64,000 nt of DNA from Henricia sp. BOLD:AAB3569 (Eukaryota; Echinodermata; Asteroidea; Spinulosida; Echinasteridae), in assembly GCA_037783545.1 (NCBI GenBank), contig JBBELK010000064.1, positions 1,922,001 to 1,986,000 of the forward strand, in the 5' to 3' direction. The position numbers and the translations under genes were made by a program. The notes beneath the pieces were generated by a model. The model made no database searches. It was not told where the DNA came from and saw only the letters and a program-made list of their open reading frames with translations. Numbering within the stretch: position 1 is the first letter of the stretch; each line of letters starts with the position of its first letter. Positions 23,801 to 38,800 of the stretch are shown here, piece by piece.

Positions 23801-26800
23801 TTTTTCACGAACGTACACCGCAGCAACACGACTATGTGTGTGTGCACTCAGGCTATTTGCCGTGCTGCGCGGGGCAAATATCCTACACTCCACAGTAGCC
23901 TGCCGTAGCACGCGCTCGCTCCCGTTCTCCGGACTCTTGAAACAAACAATTATGTTCGAATTTTCATACTTATGTTTAACTTTGTTTCATACCTGTATAA
24001 ATAGTCTCTCTTTTGTCAATTACTTATAAATATTGGGGGGAAATCAGAGTTAAATTTGGTGCAGTTCTGCAGTAACAAACTTGTATACGGCTGGAAATAC
24101 AACTAACTCACAAGACCACGTGACTTTTCGGAACCAGAATTTGGTTCCGAAAAGTCACGTGACCTTGAATTTTTCAAAAGTGCTCCAAAACGGCCAAATT
24201 TGACGGCGTCTTTTCGGGATATATCTAATTTACTCTCGAAGGCGCTTCAGAATAGTGTATGGGTCTATTTCGAGCCCAAAATAGCCCAACAAAGCCGGTG
24301 TGTTCCTTTAAGGGAAATTGTCAAACACAATTCAGAAATGAGAGGACCAAGAAAGTTAAAGATATTTTTTGGTATTGCGCTCAAACTGGGACAGATTATA
24401 AGATGCAGGAAAACAAGATTTTTTGAATAAATCTGTTGAAATTAAATCTACCAACCTGTCGATCATCTGCATGCTATTTTGTCAATTTTTTTTCTTGTAA
24501 GAACGACCCTTTCAGCAACGCAGGCGACCAGGGCGCGTCAACAGAAGCGGTTCAGGTGGCTCCCCAGAAAATCAGGATGAAATTGCGGGCAAGTGAGTAC
24601 ATACATATCACTGACTTATGGAAGAATTTCAAATCGCCATCGAAAACATGGGTCACAGTGCTTTCTTTTGTGATAAATTTTGTAAATGAAAAGTCGCGTG
24701 ACGTATACATTACGGCTCAGCATCTGAAACGAGACTGCCAGTGCTAATTTGTCAATAGACCGTATCAAACAGCTGCCATCTTGTAGGCTAATTCTGATGT
24801 TTAAAATGGTCAACAAGCCCAAAATGTGCAACCATGCATGTCCTTAAGATACGATTTATATATATATATATATATATATAGATTGTCAAAGAACGATATT
24901 CCAATGACAGAGGACAAAAGGCAGTGCCATAACGAGTTTCCCTTTACAATTTAAAACGTTAATAATGTCACGTGAAACGTAAATGTTTGTTCCTGTCCAA
25001 TAAACGTTTATTGAAATGTTTGTTTTGAAAGAAATATGTTTCCCATTACTCATACGTCTAACTGGCAGCAATACATAGTTCCGAGATTGCCCAATTAACC
25101 CCGCCCCCTTGGATATTGTTGCTATGCCTAACACGCTATCGTAAAAATGGCGACACACACTGCACAAACCAATGGGACTTTCAACGGAAAGCACAGATTC
25201 ATTGGAGAAAACTCAAAGGTATTCATGTTTCAGGGTTGACAGTTACCGTAGCACGCACTTAGTAAAAGGCCAGTGATACGGAGATGTCATATATTCATAA
25301 CAATGCGCTTTACCCGGCCTTGAAACCAAAAATTCACCCGAAACACCGCATACGTATCGGCCGAAAATCGCGATCAATTTGTTTGTGAGGCAATGCACTT
25401 TGACCTATGTGGGCGCTGTCTGTTAGCTCTGTTGTGATTGGTCGACGGGTTCGGCTTGATCGACAGGTCCGAACTATGCATTGTCATTCTACCCCACATC
25501 AATCAAACAGTGATTACTCAGTCATGCAGAAAGTGATAGACATGCAATTGGGACCAAAACAAAATTTAGACACAAGCGCATTTCGTATGATACATGTACC
25601 AAATATTTTTGCGATTTCCCAATTTTTGCTTTTTTTGTGGATGATCCTGTAGACGGCACATGTACAACAATTTTTGGTTTCTCCTATGTCAAATTTTGCA
25701 GAGGAAACGGCGGAGTTCACGTTGTCAGTTCGACAGGCTGAAGACTATCCCGTCGATCTGTATTACGTCATGGATCTTAGTTTTTCCATGAAGGACGATT
25801 TATATAATCTGAAAGGCTTAGCCACCATTTTAGGTAAGACAGGGAAAAAACACAGGAACAAAACAGACGTAAAAACAACTTCACAGAAATCGAAAACTGT
25901 GTAGGATTGAGGACATAATTCACTCGTGAAAGATGCAGAGTATTTAAAATAGTTTACGTCCTCCTATAGCCTATTAACAAGTCTGGAAAACATTCAATAT
26001 AGTTTGTTTCAGTGCTACTTTTGAGGGTATTACCAGAACACATTTTAAAATACATGAATTGATTTTTGGTTGTTATTTTTGCCAATTTCTTTTTCCCTTT
26101 CCAGCTCAAGAGATGGGAAAAATCACGAAGAATTTCCGCCTTGGCTTCGGCTCTTTCGTAGAGAAAACAGTGGCGCCCTTCATTAACACCACGCCTAGTG
26201 TGTAAGCAATAATATTTGTGCACTATAAAATGATGGAAGAGCAAATACTTGTATACATTTCTCACAACAAAACTACATAGAATCGTGTTCGATGTAGTTG
26301 TTAATCTGTGAAATCTGGCGCAAGTCTAGTTATCGAGTCTGCTAACAGTGTATTTTGGTCAAACCAATATGGCAGTGTTTTTTTTTTGGAACCGATGAGC
26401 CTTTTTCCTCTCCTACATATCCGCGTTCTAATCTCGGCTGTGTACTCACGACCAGAACCTGCACGTTTGTGTTTTATTTTAGTCCGTCTTTAAAGCATTG
26501 TTTTCCTCTTTCCAGCCTTAAGGAGCCATGCCCCGACTGTATGCCTTCTTACAACTTCAGAAACCATCTTCCGCTTGATGTCAACACCAGCTTATTTTCG
26601 GTGAGAAAATCGCATATTTGAAGAATATAACTATGGAAAGCCAGACCTTTTCACAAAGGAGACATCTGCGCAGGCTTGTGCACAAAGTTTTCCACAACTG
26701 TAATTTTGTCAAACACTGGCAATTTTATTCAAATTTGGTTTTTGGACTTTACTTCTCTTCTTCTAATACACTCTTGGAAATTATTCAAAACGTATTTTTG

Positions 26801-29800
26801 AAGCACGAGCCAGATAATGCATTGGGAGTGAAAAGTAACAATGTGTTGTGGAAATCATTTCGTAATTTGTTGCAAATATTCCACGATGTTTGGTACATTT
26901 TGGACCATTGTTGACTTGTAATCTTGTCAAAAATAAAATTAAAATTCATGTACTCGTATCATTTGAAATGTCCGGCTAATTTACCACTTTTCGTTTTATG
27001 TTTCCGTAGGTAAAAGTGAAAGAAACATCAGTATCTGGAAATGTAGATCTCCCTGAAGCTGGCTTGGACGCCCTAATGCAAGTTTCGGTGTGCAAAGTAG
27101 GTCACGTCAACCACCACAATCTGCATATTTCTTATTTACTTTGCGTTTGCTCAAAGTAAATAAAAAATATATTATATTTTTGAATATAATGCATTGCTTT
27201 GTGTTAGTGATCATTGTGCTGATGTCAGATGATTAATTTGTATGACAGGATCAGATTGGTTGGCTACCGAAATCAAGGCACATTGTTGTCTACACTAGCG
27301 ATGACGCTTTCCATTTTGCGGGAGACGCCAAGGTAAAAGCTTTTGTTTTATTTTACAAAATGAACAAAACCTGAATATGTACCAATGTTAATTGTCACCT
27401 TTGTTTACATGTTCGACTTTCCACTTTGTCACTCTATAAGCATATGGTGTAAACAAAATGTAATGTCACTGATACTTAGGTTTACGTGCATGTCAAATTC
27501 AAATATATATATTTTTGTATCCATGAAGCTTATATTAAATACCTTTTGGGGAAGGTTGGTTCAACAAATTTACATGTGTATATGATTTAGTGTGCCAATT
27601 GCGCCCTTTCTATAAATCGCTTCAGGAAAAAGATATAATGACGGCATGAAAAAATAAAAGCCTTTTACAGCAATTCTTTTGTGAAATATACAGGTTATCC
27701 ACTACATTGTAGAATGACGCCCTCTTTTGTTGAAGTAATGACAAGGAGACTGCATATTAGTGAAAAAAATGGCATTTTTAAACTTTAAATTTAAACTCAA
27801 TTCCATTTCCCCTTTTTCCTTCAGCTTGGCGGTATTGTTCGACCAAACGACGGAAAGTGTCACTTGAATCCGGAAACCGGTTTTAATGACATGGCCAATG
27901 AATTTGTAAGTAAAAAGTTCGATAGTTGGGGAGTTTGGGTTGGCTGTGATTATTTCAAGTTGTCCTTGAGATGAATGCTGGGACTGCTCTGCTATGTTCA
28001 ATCACATTGTTGTTAGAGTAACAGACGAATCAAACCTATGAACAATGCAGAAGGATTTGGGGTAACAGAGATGACTTTTTCCTGTAGCCCTTTACGTACA
28101 TTTAAAATACATTTTTTAAATGAATTAAAATGGTATACATTTCATCTCCGATAGGAGGTACAAGATAGTGAAAGAAACAAATAAAAGGAACTGATGCCTT
28201 CTCAACTCTGGCTTAGAAACAAGTCATGTATATGCCCTCACCCAAAACTATTTGTATTCATCTTCAGGACTATCCCTCGATTGGGCATCTTAACTACAGA
28301 ATGAGAGAACAGACTATCATTCCTATCTTTGCTGTTGTGTCCAGCCAAACTGTATTATATCGGGTAAGAATATTTATTTAAGCAGCAGAGGCCATTGTAC
28401 TAAAATATTATAGAGTGAATATGTCATCTCAGATTTATTATATTGATCTACAGAATGCCACTTCCACTATTGATCTGACATTCTATCAAACATTTTGTTG
28501 ATCACGCAATTTGTTATCGATAACGTCAGTTTGGGGGTTTCAATGTGTGTGTCCATTTTTTTTTAATGTCTTTTTATTGTTGCAGAAACTTGCCCAGTTC
28601 ATCGAAGGTTCGACTGTTGGTGTTCTGGCTGGAGATTCCTCCAATGTGGTCAATTTAATCAAAGCAAATTACGCGGTAAGATTTGTTATCTAGCCTTCAT
28701 GAGGTTGTATGCAGGCTAGCCTTGTAGGGGAATATAGACCCTTTGCACTGGCGGCCATGATAGTGGCAGGTTTTCTTATTTAAATAATGTGACAATAGAT
28801 CCACAGAGCGTCTACTCATGCATGATACATGGTGACAATGTGACTGCCCCCAAGATGGCCACCATGCAATAACCTATACTGATTGGCGCCACTCGATGCT
28901 TTTGGTTTAGATAATTCTTTTGATAAATAAGATAGATGTGGTTTTACTGTGTACACACTAAGAAATTAGGGTGCAATTGGGGTGCTTATCTTGATACAAT
29001 AGCAGCACCCCTATAGAAGGAAATGTGCACCCCTATGAGAGCAAATTTGCACTATTTGAACATATGTGCACCCCTAAAGTGCAGACTCGCTCCTTTCAAG
29101 GTGCAAATCATGTTCACATGGTGCACATTTGCTCCTATAGGGGTGCTGCTATTGTATCAAAGATAAGCACCCGTGAGGGTGCAGATTTGAACCATTATTT
29201 CTGAGAGTGTATACCGACTGTAGTTCTTGGGTGCAATATTTCACTTTGGAAGACTTTAGCAAGATCCCATGCACATTAACTTTGGATTGATTCTTTTGTA
29301 GAAAATTACGTCTAGAGTTGAGTTAGTGGACAATGCACCAGAGAACTTGGCCGTGACCTACACATCACATTGTCTGAATGAGAGAGCGATTCCAGGCTCC
29401 AAGGTGTGTACGGGACTTCTTATCGGAGAGACGGTTCGATTTTCGGTCAACATTGAGGCAACAGCTTGTTCAGACACAAGGCCACAGACGTAAGATCAAA
29501 GTTTCCTAACTGCATTTGTTCCCAGATCTGTTTCTTGTGTAAAAATCAGCAACATCAAAATAAACATTTAGGCCACACCTCGAAAATTGTGTTGACCAAT
29601 CACTGTAAAGAAAATGGCAATCCGTGTGATTTTTTTATGACCCATGTGATGTAATGATTGTAGACGCGACAGTGATTAAGTTATAAATCATAATGTGGGC
29701 ATGCAGTCGTGGGTTTGGGCCCAACCCAAGCATACTACTGATGACATAATTAACATAGATCTCAGGAACACACAGCACAAATTATGTTGGGGAAGGCAAG

Positions 29801-32800
29801 CCATCCATAATGGAAAACATGCTTAAAGTTATCAAAGTGAAGTAACAAAAAACAGAGTGAAGTATTTAAAATTCATCTTTTCATTTCCGACTTGCTGAAA
29901 ACCAGATAATGTATTCAAAATAGGGTATCATTTTTAATCAGGTTTTCCATGTATACGATACTGATAAATTGCATTGGAGAAGGCAAGCAATCCCCAATTA
30001 AAAAAATACTGCCGACAAGATCACGTATTTACAATAAATTGGGTATTACTGTTATTCAGGTTTTCCATTGGCCCGATTGGATTTGACGAAGCAGTGCAGG
30101 TTACCGTGGAAGTTGCATGCGATTGTGACTGCGAAGATTCAAAGGTAAGCAGACAATTTATTGCACATTGTGGTAAAGAAGCTTGTTCGGATTTTTCCAG
30201 AAAATGGATTTCGTTCTAACCTAACGATAATATAAAATGCCTCCTAATGGGAATAAAACAGGAAAATTTACAATCTCCAATTTGGATGTGGAAGCAAAAA
30301 AGGTTGGTGTGATCACTGCACTGATTTATGAAACAGATAAATTAGTTTACAAAACATTGGTGGTTTTTTGACGAAATCCTTGAAAATATACGGATTGCCA
30401 GTGCAACATTTCAGAATGGTAATGAGAGAAATATGACACATAATATGGTATCAACATCTCAACACCCATGGGAAAAAGGGGAGTGCTCAAAAATGCGATC
30501 TGGGGCCAATTTTACAAAGCACTAAGACGCCTCCTAGGAAGGGTCACTCATATTCTTATCTTGAGACGTTGGTATGGGAATTAGGACGCATTGAAATCGT
30601 CTTAACGTTTGTGAAATCGACCTCTGGACACACTCCTTTAATGAATGCATGTTAAATACATGTACATACTAAACATTGCATCTGTTAACAAAGATAACAA
30701 TTTAATTAATTGACAAGTGTCTAAATTTGGACCTTGCCCTGTATCCAGTTAATGAACACAGTTCAACAGTGACCGTTTCTAAGTCTTGTATATTAACATT
30801 CGTTTTGTTTATGTTCCTCTACTTAGGAATTAATCTATAAAGCAGTTTAGGTCTATAATTTTCATTTTTTCCCCCAGGTTCCGAACAGCGCGTACTGCAC
30901 GAGCGGCAACGGTACCTTGTCATGCGGTCAGTGCTTGTGCGATCCCGGTCGCTACGGCAAGTTGTGCGATTGTAGCGGTAGTGACGACGTGGGAACGCTG
31001 TTTAGGGACAAATACGAGAACGTCGCATCTTGTAGAGCGTAAGGGAAAAAAACACTCTGATATTTTGGTTTCTCGAGTACGGCGATGGAGAAAAAGGTGT
31101 CAACGTCGAATTTAGCATAACATTTTATGCTGGTTAACACACAATTTGGCTCACTAAGTGCTTTAGCATGAGAAAATCATTTGTATGACATGACAATCGA
31201 TCCTATTCACACATTTGAACAGAATGCAAACTGGTGATTGGGAAGGTGCCAGCTACATATGCATTCCAAACCTCGATCTGAAGACGAGGCTTGGAACACG
31301 TAAGTAGTCTGGCACCTTTCCAGTCAGCAATTTGCATTCTATAGCACCGATTCAGGTGACACGATTGACCTGTTCAAAAATAAGCCAGTTCGGAATCTCG
31401 CGCGCGCAAGGAACGTCTATGGGATTGTGTCAAAGGTCATTTGAGATAAACACATTGCATACGGATCGGGTGCGCCTTTGTTTATCTCAAATCAAAGTCG
31501 GGTAACGCATGCGCAGTCGAGACTCCGAACTGGCTTATTGTGAATAGGGACTATGCCCTAACGGAAAACCTGTGCCTCGAAGTTTTGAAGTGACAGGTAC
31601 AATGCATAGTTCCGAGATTGCCCAGTTAACCCCGCCCCTTAGATACTGTTGCTATGTGCTCACAAGCCATCGCAAAAAATGGCGACACACAACGCACTAA
31701 GCAATGGGACTCGTGATGGAAAGCACAGATTCATTGGAGAAGACTTATAGTAATGCAGAGATGCCATATATTCATAAAAATGCGCTTTCCCACCTGGGAA
31801 CAGCGAATCGCCCGACATTGAAACAAAAATTCACCCGGATCACCGCATACAACACTGTACAAACTGTATGGGGCAGAAGATCGCGTGATGTTGTTGTGAT
31901 CGAGGCAATGCACTTTGACCTATGTGGGCGCTGTCTGCTTGCTCTGTTGTGATTGGTCGGCGGGTTCGGCTTGATTGACAGGTCGGAACTATGCATACAA
32001 GACTGCGTTTGCCAAAAATAGGTATACCTGGCTTTCCATAGACAAGTACATTGTACATGTAGCAGATAAGCACTGTAGCCAATGGCAAACGGTGGCAAAT
32101 GTGACGCAGCCCTGGTATTTGGTAACAGATTTCTGGTCTTTTTATCTCACCAAACTGTGTATATAAGGATAAAAAATTATATCAACAGAAACAGCAATTC
32201 TAGATCGTCCGTCGCCTGTTCGGGTCGTGGTGAATGCATTTGCGGTGAATGTGTCTGCTTTGTACGACCGGTAAGCAAAAACAATCCCTTGCAAGAATAG
32301 TTAATGATGATGATGCTGGATTTCACCACAGAAAAGGAGCCCAGCATGCTAATAACATTAAATCACATGATCATTTTCAACAGCAGTAAATATTTGGTAA
32401 ATGGGTCTTGCCATAAAATTAGTGGTCCATTTTTTGTGTTCCCTGTTACATCTGACCTTTTTTGTGTAAATTTAGGACACTTTTTTAAAATGTCTTCAAA
32501 GAGCGGGTACATAAAGTACAATTCATAAAATTTTAATGCTACTTGTATGGCAAATGGCACATATTAGGTACAAAAGGGGACACCGAAATGTCCGTTTTTT
32601 ACCCCTGAATTTATTTTTTTATTGTTGGTCATAGGATCGAAACGAGGTTGTATCAGGACGATACTGCGAATGTGATAACTTTTCTTGCAACAGATACAAT
32701 GGAGAGCTTTGTGGAGGTATGTACTAAACTGCACAAACAAACTAATCTCAGAGTGTAACGCCAGTGTCCGTTCCGGTTACGAGCGTATATTGAAAATTTG

Positions 32801-35800
32801 TACACAGGGTTTTTAGAAAGGCATGTTGTCACACTATTTGTAACCCCTTTTGGGCCTAAGTTATCTCTTCACAACAACTGAAACTTATTTATTTTATTTT
32901 GAGACCAGACAAAGGTATTTCCTTGAAAATTTTGTCTGTGTTGCCAAAATTCCCCCTTTATTGTGGAAAGACACACGATCATTTCCGATGATCATTTCCC
33001 GCAGAAGCAAATAAAAAAAGGGACTGTTACACACTATCACGCGATCGCACAGATGCGAAGAAGACACAAAATGGTAGTGGCACGATAACGGTCTATAGAG
33101 TACTAAAGTAAAAACGTCACCCTTTGTGTGTTGCAATGGTTATTGGGTCTACAATATAAAAGCAGTGAACCTTTCCGTGCGCTTTAGCAATGGACGTTTC
33201 AGATTACCAGCAAATGTTTACACCCAATTACCATGGCAACTGACGTCACACTTTAGTAGTCTATATTGTAGTGACATTGTTTTCCCCTGACAAATCAAAC
33301 CTTAGGACCAGACCGAGGCATGTGTATCTGCGACGAAAAGCAGCGCCGCAGTGCGTGCAAGTGTCAAACCGGATATGCAGGTCCCGCTTGTGAGTGTTCC
33401 ACGGCTACGCATGCTTGTGTGGCATATGCATCCAATGGGGTGAGTCTATTTTCTTAAAATGTTCAGTCAACAGCCAATCAAAAAGGCAAGGTTACTCTTA
33501 GGGGCTGTCCAAAGTTGTCAACATTTTCACAGTTCTACAGAGCATAGTATTTTTCAAGACCCCCTCTCTCCTCCGAAATACTCTACTTATCAACATTTTT
33601 CTGTCAGTACCTTGAAATGTCAACATTTTACAATGCAAAGTCGTACACGGCCCTTGACCCCCTCCCTACCCTTTGTAGTAGCGTGAAAATGTTGACAGCT
33701 TGTCTTTAGACGACGCCTTAGCAAGTTTGTTAAATAATCTACCAACAAATAGATGTTGAGCGAATGAGTGCAATTTACTATATCCTGCAAAGGTTCATTA
33801 ATAAACGGGAGACTCCTGAAATGTATCATGAACGCAAACAAACCGGTACTTTTTAATAGACCCTTCGCATTGTTGTCATTTGAGGGGGCAAACATGTGCT
33901 CTAACATGGCCATCGGTGCAGAGGGTCTATTGCTTAGGCAGTGTCCAAATTAATTGGCTGTGGTTTAGGACGACACTGCTTTGGCCAATTTCCAGAGACA
34001 CAGCCAATTAACCAGTTGACGCCGGGATTACATTTTGGAAAAATAATACAAAATTATTTAATTCAGTACGGAGCATAGACAATAATTATACTAATACTGA
34101 TGGTGTCTGATTGCCATATAACGTTCTTACTCTCAGCTTTTATGCAATGGGCGGGGACGGTGCAAGTGCAACCAATGCGTATGTCAATCGTCTTTCCAAG
34201 GAGCAACATGTGAAGTCTGCAAGGTTTGTGACGCTTTAAGACATTAAAGTATAGTTTTAGTTATATGCATTATTCTCATGTCTCATACTAGGGCACCACT
34301 AAGGCTAGATTCACGTAGCCTTTTCTCCCATTGACACTTGTATATTTGAAAAGATGAATTTAGAAACACGAGAAAATTGCAGTCCTTGGCTTACATGGCC
34401 AATTACCAACCGAGCTATCTGGGCATCATCCCGCCGGAGCATCCCGTGTTTGCCTCTCTTTTTCCAACAATGTAGTGGGGCAAATCCATGCTAACCAAAA
34501 GGCTACACTGATGGCCTATCGTGAAGAGCGGTCTTACCTCTCTGTATATTTGACGCACATACACATGCATAATGGAAAGGCACATATACATGTATGGCTT
34601 TAAATTGTGCACAAATCAATTGTAGCCAGATAAATACCTTCCTGACTTCCTTAAAATCCTTTTCAGTTGTAGGCATTTGTTAAGGTGTAGTCTGAACCTT
34701 GATTGTCAAGAACTACAGATCATGTTGATAAGCCCATGAAAACCCACCAAGCTTAGCAATGTCCCTTCTTTGTACCCTAATGCAATGATACCATCAGTAC
34801 CTAATAGACCGTGTAAGTTGACCTCGAGATCGTGCGGAACTCTGAGAGACTCGTCGAGACGACTTCCGGGGACCTTGTATTTATTAACATGCAGCGACTG
34901 TTTTTTCGTTACCATTTTGACACCACGTCAAAATTAGCAGTTTCACCTGCTGATTCGGTTTCCAATGTAAACATCCTTAAAATCCCATCTATTACCTGTG
35001 CGAAAAGCTAATTGAGCAAAAAGTTCATAAAATGTTAAATCTTACCTTTTATTTCCATCTCTGAGATAAACTGGTAACCCTACACGGCATAAAGAAACCA
35101 CACCGCCACGACAGCGCGTCGCTGGTAGTCCGCAAGTGGCGCGAATATTTTGGCGCAGTGTAGTTGCCGCGGATACGTTGCATTATAGCCGTTTTCAAAA
35201 GTTCTTGATTCGGCTTCAGACAGTCTTTGCGATTTCCATCCTGGCTGTGTGTACTTTATTTGTTCGAGATTTTGGTAGTAGTTTTATCTACTGGTGTTAG
35301 AAAGGAATGTAGCGCTTCGTGAAATTGGCCCCTGGAGTGTTATAAAATTGGCCCAGATTATATCTTGTCGTTTGAGTTTAGGCCCTAGTTGTTTACAAGG
35401 TATTTGTTTGTTTGTTTGTTTGTTTGTTTGTTTACAGACCTGCATGGGCAAATGTTCTTCCTACAAACCATGTGTTGAATGCCAGGTCTTTGGAGTGGAC
35501 ATTTCCCCCGCGGATTGCTCCAAATGCAACGTGGTGGTTGTTATCGAGAAAGATTTGCCGACAAGTAAGTCCCCATATCCTGGGGAATATCTTGCTTTAA
35601 TACTTCTAGTATCAAACGCAATATCTTTTATGGTGCCTAATCACCAGAGAAATGAACCAATCAAACTTGGGATGAGAGAAAAATCAGAAGGGTCTATCAG
35701 GATTCCCTGGGCAGACGCTCTATACCAGCTGAGCTATAAGGCCCAGTGGTATACTCCTTCAGTACTTAGAATGACAAATCATAAGGGCCTTTTATTTCAA

Positions 35801-38800
35801 ACTTCTAATATGAAATAAAAGCGGTTTTCTCAATGTTTTTCAGATATTTTGTCAACCTGAGCGATATTTGGGGAGCTAGTTGGTAATGTCACAATCTAAG
35901 TTAGTACTAAGCAGCCACCTAGTTGAAGCAAAATGACTCTGATGATTCCCTGATGGCTGCGATAATAATATCAACAGCGCTAGGAGTACCCTTCAGGAAG
36001 TTCAGGGTAGACATGTGTACATACAAAAATATACCATTATATTATAAGTAGTCCATTGTAAAATATAGTTTCAAGCAAAACCCCACCATTTTTCTTTCTT
36101 TCTTTCTGTCTCTTCAGTAAATGGCTCCAGCCTATGCGTGTTTCCTGGTGGTAACAGTAACTGTTCATCGACGTACAGCTTCGTGTATGAAACACTCAGT
36201 AATGGCACAATACTGGTACATCTAGACGAGGACCCTGCAAGTAAGTCGAAATCAAACGTGATATTTTAATTATGGTTTGTTTTGCCCTTTACCTGATGTA
36301 ACTTGATCAGTACTGTATACTCGGTGCTTCCCAAAGACACTTTGAGAAAAATTTATAACGTGCTAACGTGGGTCTCGAATCCGCAACTGAATACTAAGCA
36401 AATGTCTTCACCTCTCTACCACCTGTGCTCTTGAGGAAGGCACTTAACCACAATTGCTTCGGAAGCGATGTAAAGCTGTTGGTCCAGTGTGTTGAGTAAC
36501 GCATTTAAAAGATCCCAGAACACTCTTTCTTGAAGAGTAAGGGGATTCCCCGGTGTCTCTGGCCTTCGACCTACATGTATGCATCTCGATGCTTGCATGG
36601 AAGACACCTGTTAAGTTTCGTACAATTCAGCCTATTGGCTGTGAACAGAAATTTCATTTCGTTCATTTAATTTTTTTTTAAATGGATAAAATAGAGCAAA
36701 AGACCAAATTGCTGTACAAATAACACTGACGATAACATTTAAACATTTTACTTGTATATTCAGGCGTATTGAAAATGAACTTTACTTACATTTTTCATAA
36801 AGAGTATAACCCATACTGTATGTCCGCATTTGAACGTTCACTTCCATTGGGGAAAAATACACTGTCAAACTCGAGCACTCTTTTGTGAAGAGTAAGAAGA
36901 TTACCCAATGACTCTGGCTATTGGCTGCCAATGGTGCCAACCCTCTTACACAAAACTACATTAACCACTTGCCACTGGAGGACGTGTAAACACGTTCTGG
37001 CAATGTATAGTAACAGGGGCGGTTGACGAGTTAACACGTCAGCTTTACCGCTGTCTTCCATACCACGGTTGACGTATAAACATGTCCATTGTCCACCATT
37101 TATTTGTACACACCCTGTTTTGAACTTGACGGGTGTGGATGCCTGTCAGTGTAACAAATCTCACTCCGTGGCGGCCGCTTCGGAGTGTTGCAAAGTATGA
37201 TCTTTTGGCGAGAAGATTCATACAATGAAATGACACTCAAGGAATGACACTCAAGAGTCTGTAATAGCCTATGTTCTCTTAACGAGTGTCAGGTTATTTC
37301 ATGAACATCGTTAACGGTATTTAAAGCGACTGAAAACCTGCCTTAACTGCAGAGCCAAACTTCGTGATGCAACAAGAGCCGTTTCCAAGCGCGCGCATGC
37401 TTAACTACGCCGCAACTATGAAATACGCTTTAAACTCGTCTGCTAGACAGTAAGTACGTCGCTACTGTTTGAGCTTAAGCGGCTCTATGAAATTTTATTT
37501 TGCGAGCGATTTATACGGAATACAAAAGACTGTCTTTTTGACTGTATTTCAGGTGCGCCCTCTGGCGGCCAATAGTCCATGTACGTCGTGTATCGCGCGC
37601 CAAAAGGCAGTCTTGCCAAAAGACTACGTATCTCCATCCGTCCGCTGAAAACATCCGGTTGCAAAGAAATGCAACGACGCACACTCTGTCGACCGGGGAA
37701 TAGGGTGATTACTGTTTCCTTTGGGCGCTATATCATCATGTAGGAGTTCGGTATTGTGGAGGATTCCCTCCCGGTGGAATCGGTATCGCTTAATTAATTC
37801 TACGTCATTATACACATTTAGAGGATGAACACGTTGATTTTCAAGATACTGTCGAATTTCCTGTTGGCGATTATTGCGAAAATGCAGGCACGCACACGTG
37901 CTTCATTGAAACTCAAACTTGTGTGAAGTGTTTTAAAATAACTTAAGTGTGCTATTCTGTTTTATCAAATTTAAGCACAATACTTAGCCAAAAGAACCTT
38001 TGGAATACAAATCATACTTACGAATACTTAGCCACTTACGAATTGAATACCGATTTTGGCTAAGTATTTTACTTTAGTCAAAAACTAAGTAAAATTCTTA
38101 AATATTTGACTAAGGAATTGAATTGAATACCGCCCCTGGTCCTAACTTTTGGCTATTACATTTGCTTTAAAAAAAAATTGTTTAGCCAAAAAATTATCCC
38201 GGCATCAAATGGTTACAACACAATAATGTAGATGCAACCTTTTTTAATTGTAGATTGCGCCAATGTTAGCAGTAGTGGTGGCGGAGACGGAGAGGGCCCC
38301 GTGGTCGAGAAGAACGCCTCAGGAGGTGATCTTCTCATCCTGGTAGTAGGAATCATATCGGCTATCGTATTCATTGGCATTATACTGCTAGTGTTACTAC
38401 GTGTCGCTACCTACCTGCACGACAAGAGGGAGTACGCTAGGTTTGAAAAGGAACAAGCTTCGGCTGTTTGGGACCAGGTTAGAAGGATAATTCACTTAAA
38501 GAGCCATTGTATCATTTGCAATGACCCAAAATGTTACTTCATGAGTTGACATTGATAGCAATGGTAACAAACTCCACATAATTGAATTTTGTAAGAAATT
38601 AAAAACTAAAGGTGGTTTTTTTTAAAATGTATGTGCGCACACATTTTTTACCATTCAGTAAAATATTGTGTGCGTTTATTGGAGGAATCCATAACAAGAT
38701 TCATGATACAAATGATACACTGACCTTTGAGGTTATAGTGTCTCATGTAAATTTGTATCATGTATCATAGTATGTCTTCACTACACTTTGTTTTGCATGG

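Noticed and set aside
35294-35818. Open frame of 174 codons overlapping integrin exon 20
   Set aside because: Only the exon part (35,438-35,564) is protein-like. The rest is intron and microsatellite that happens to stay open.
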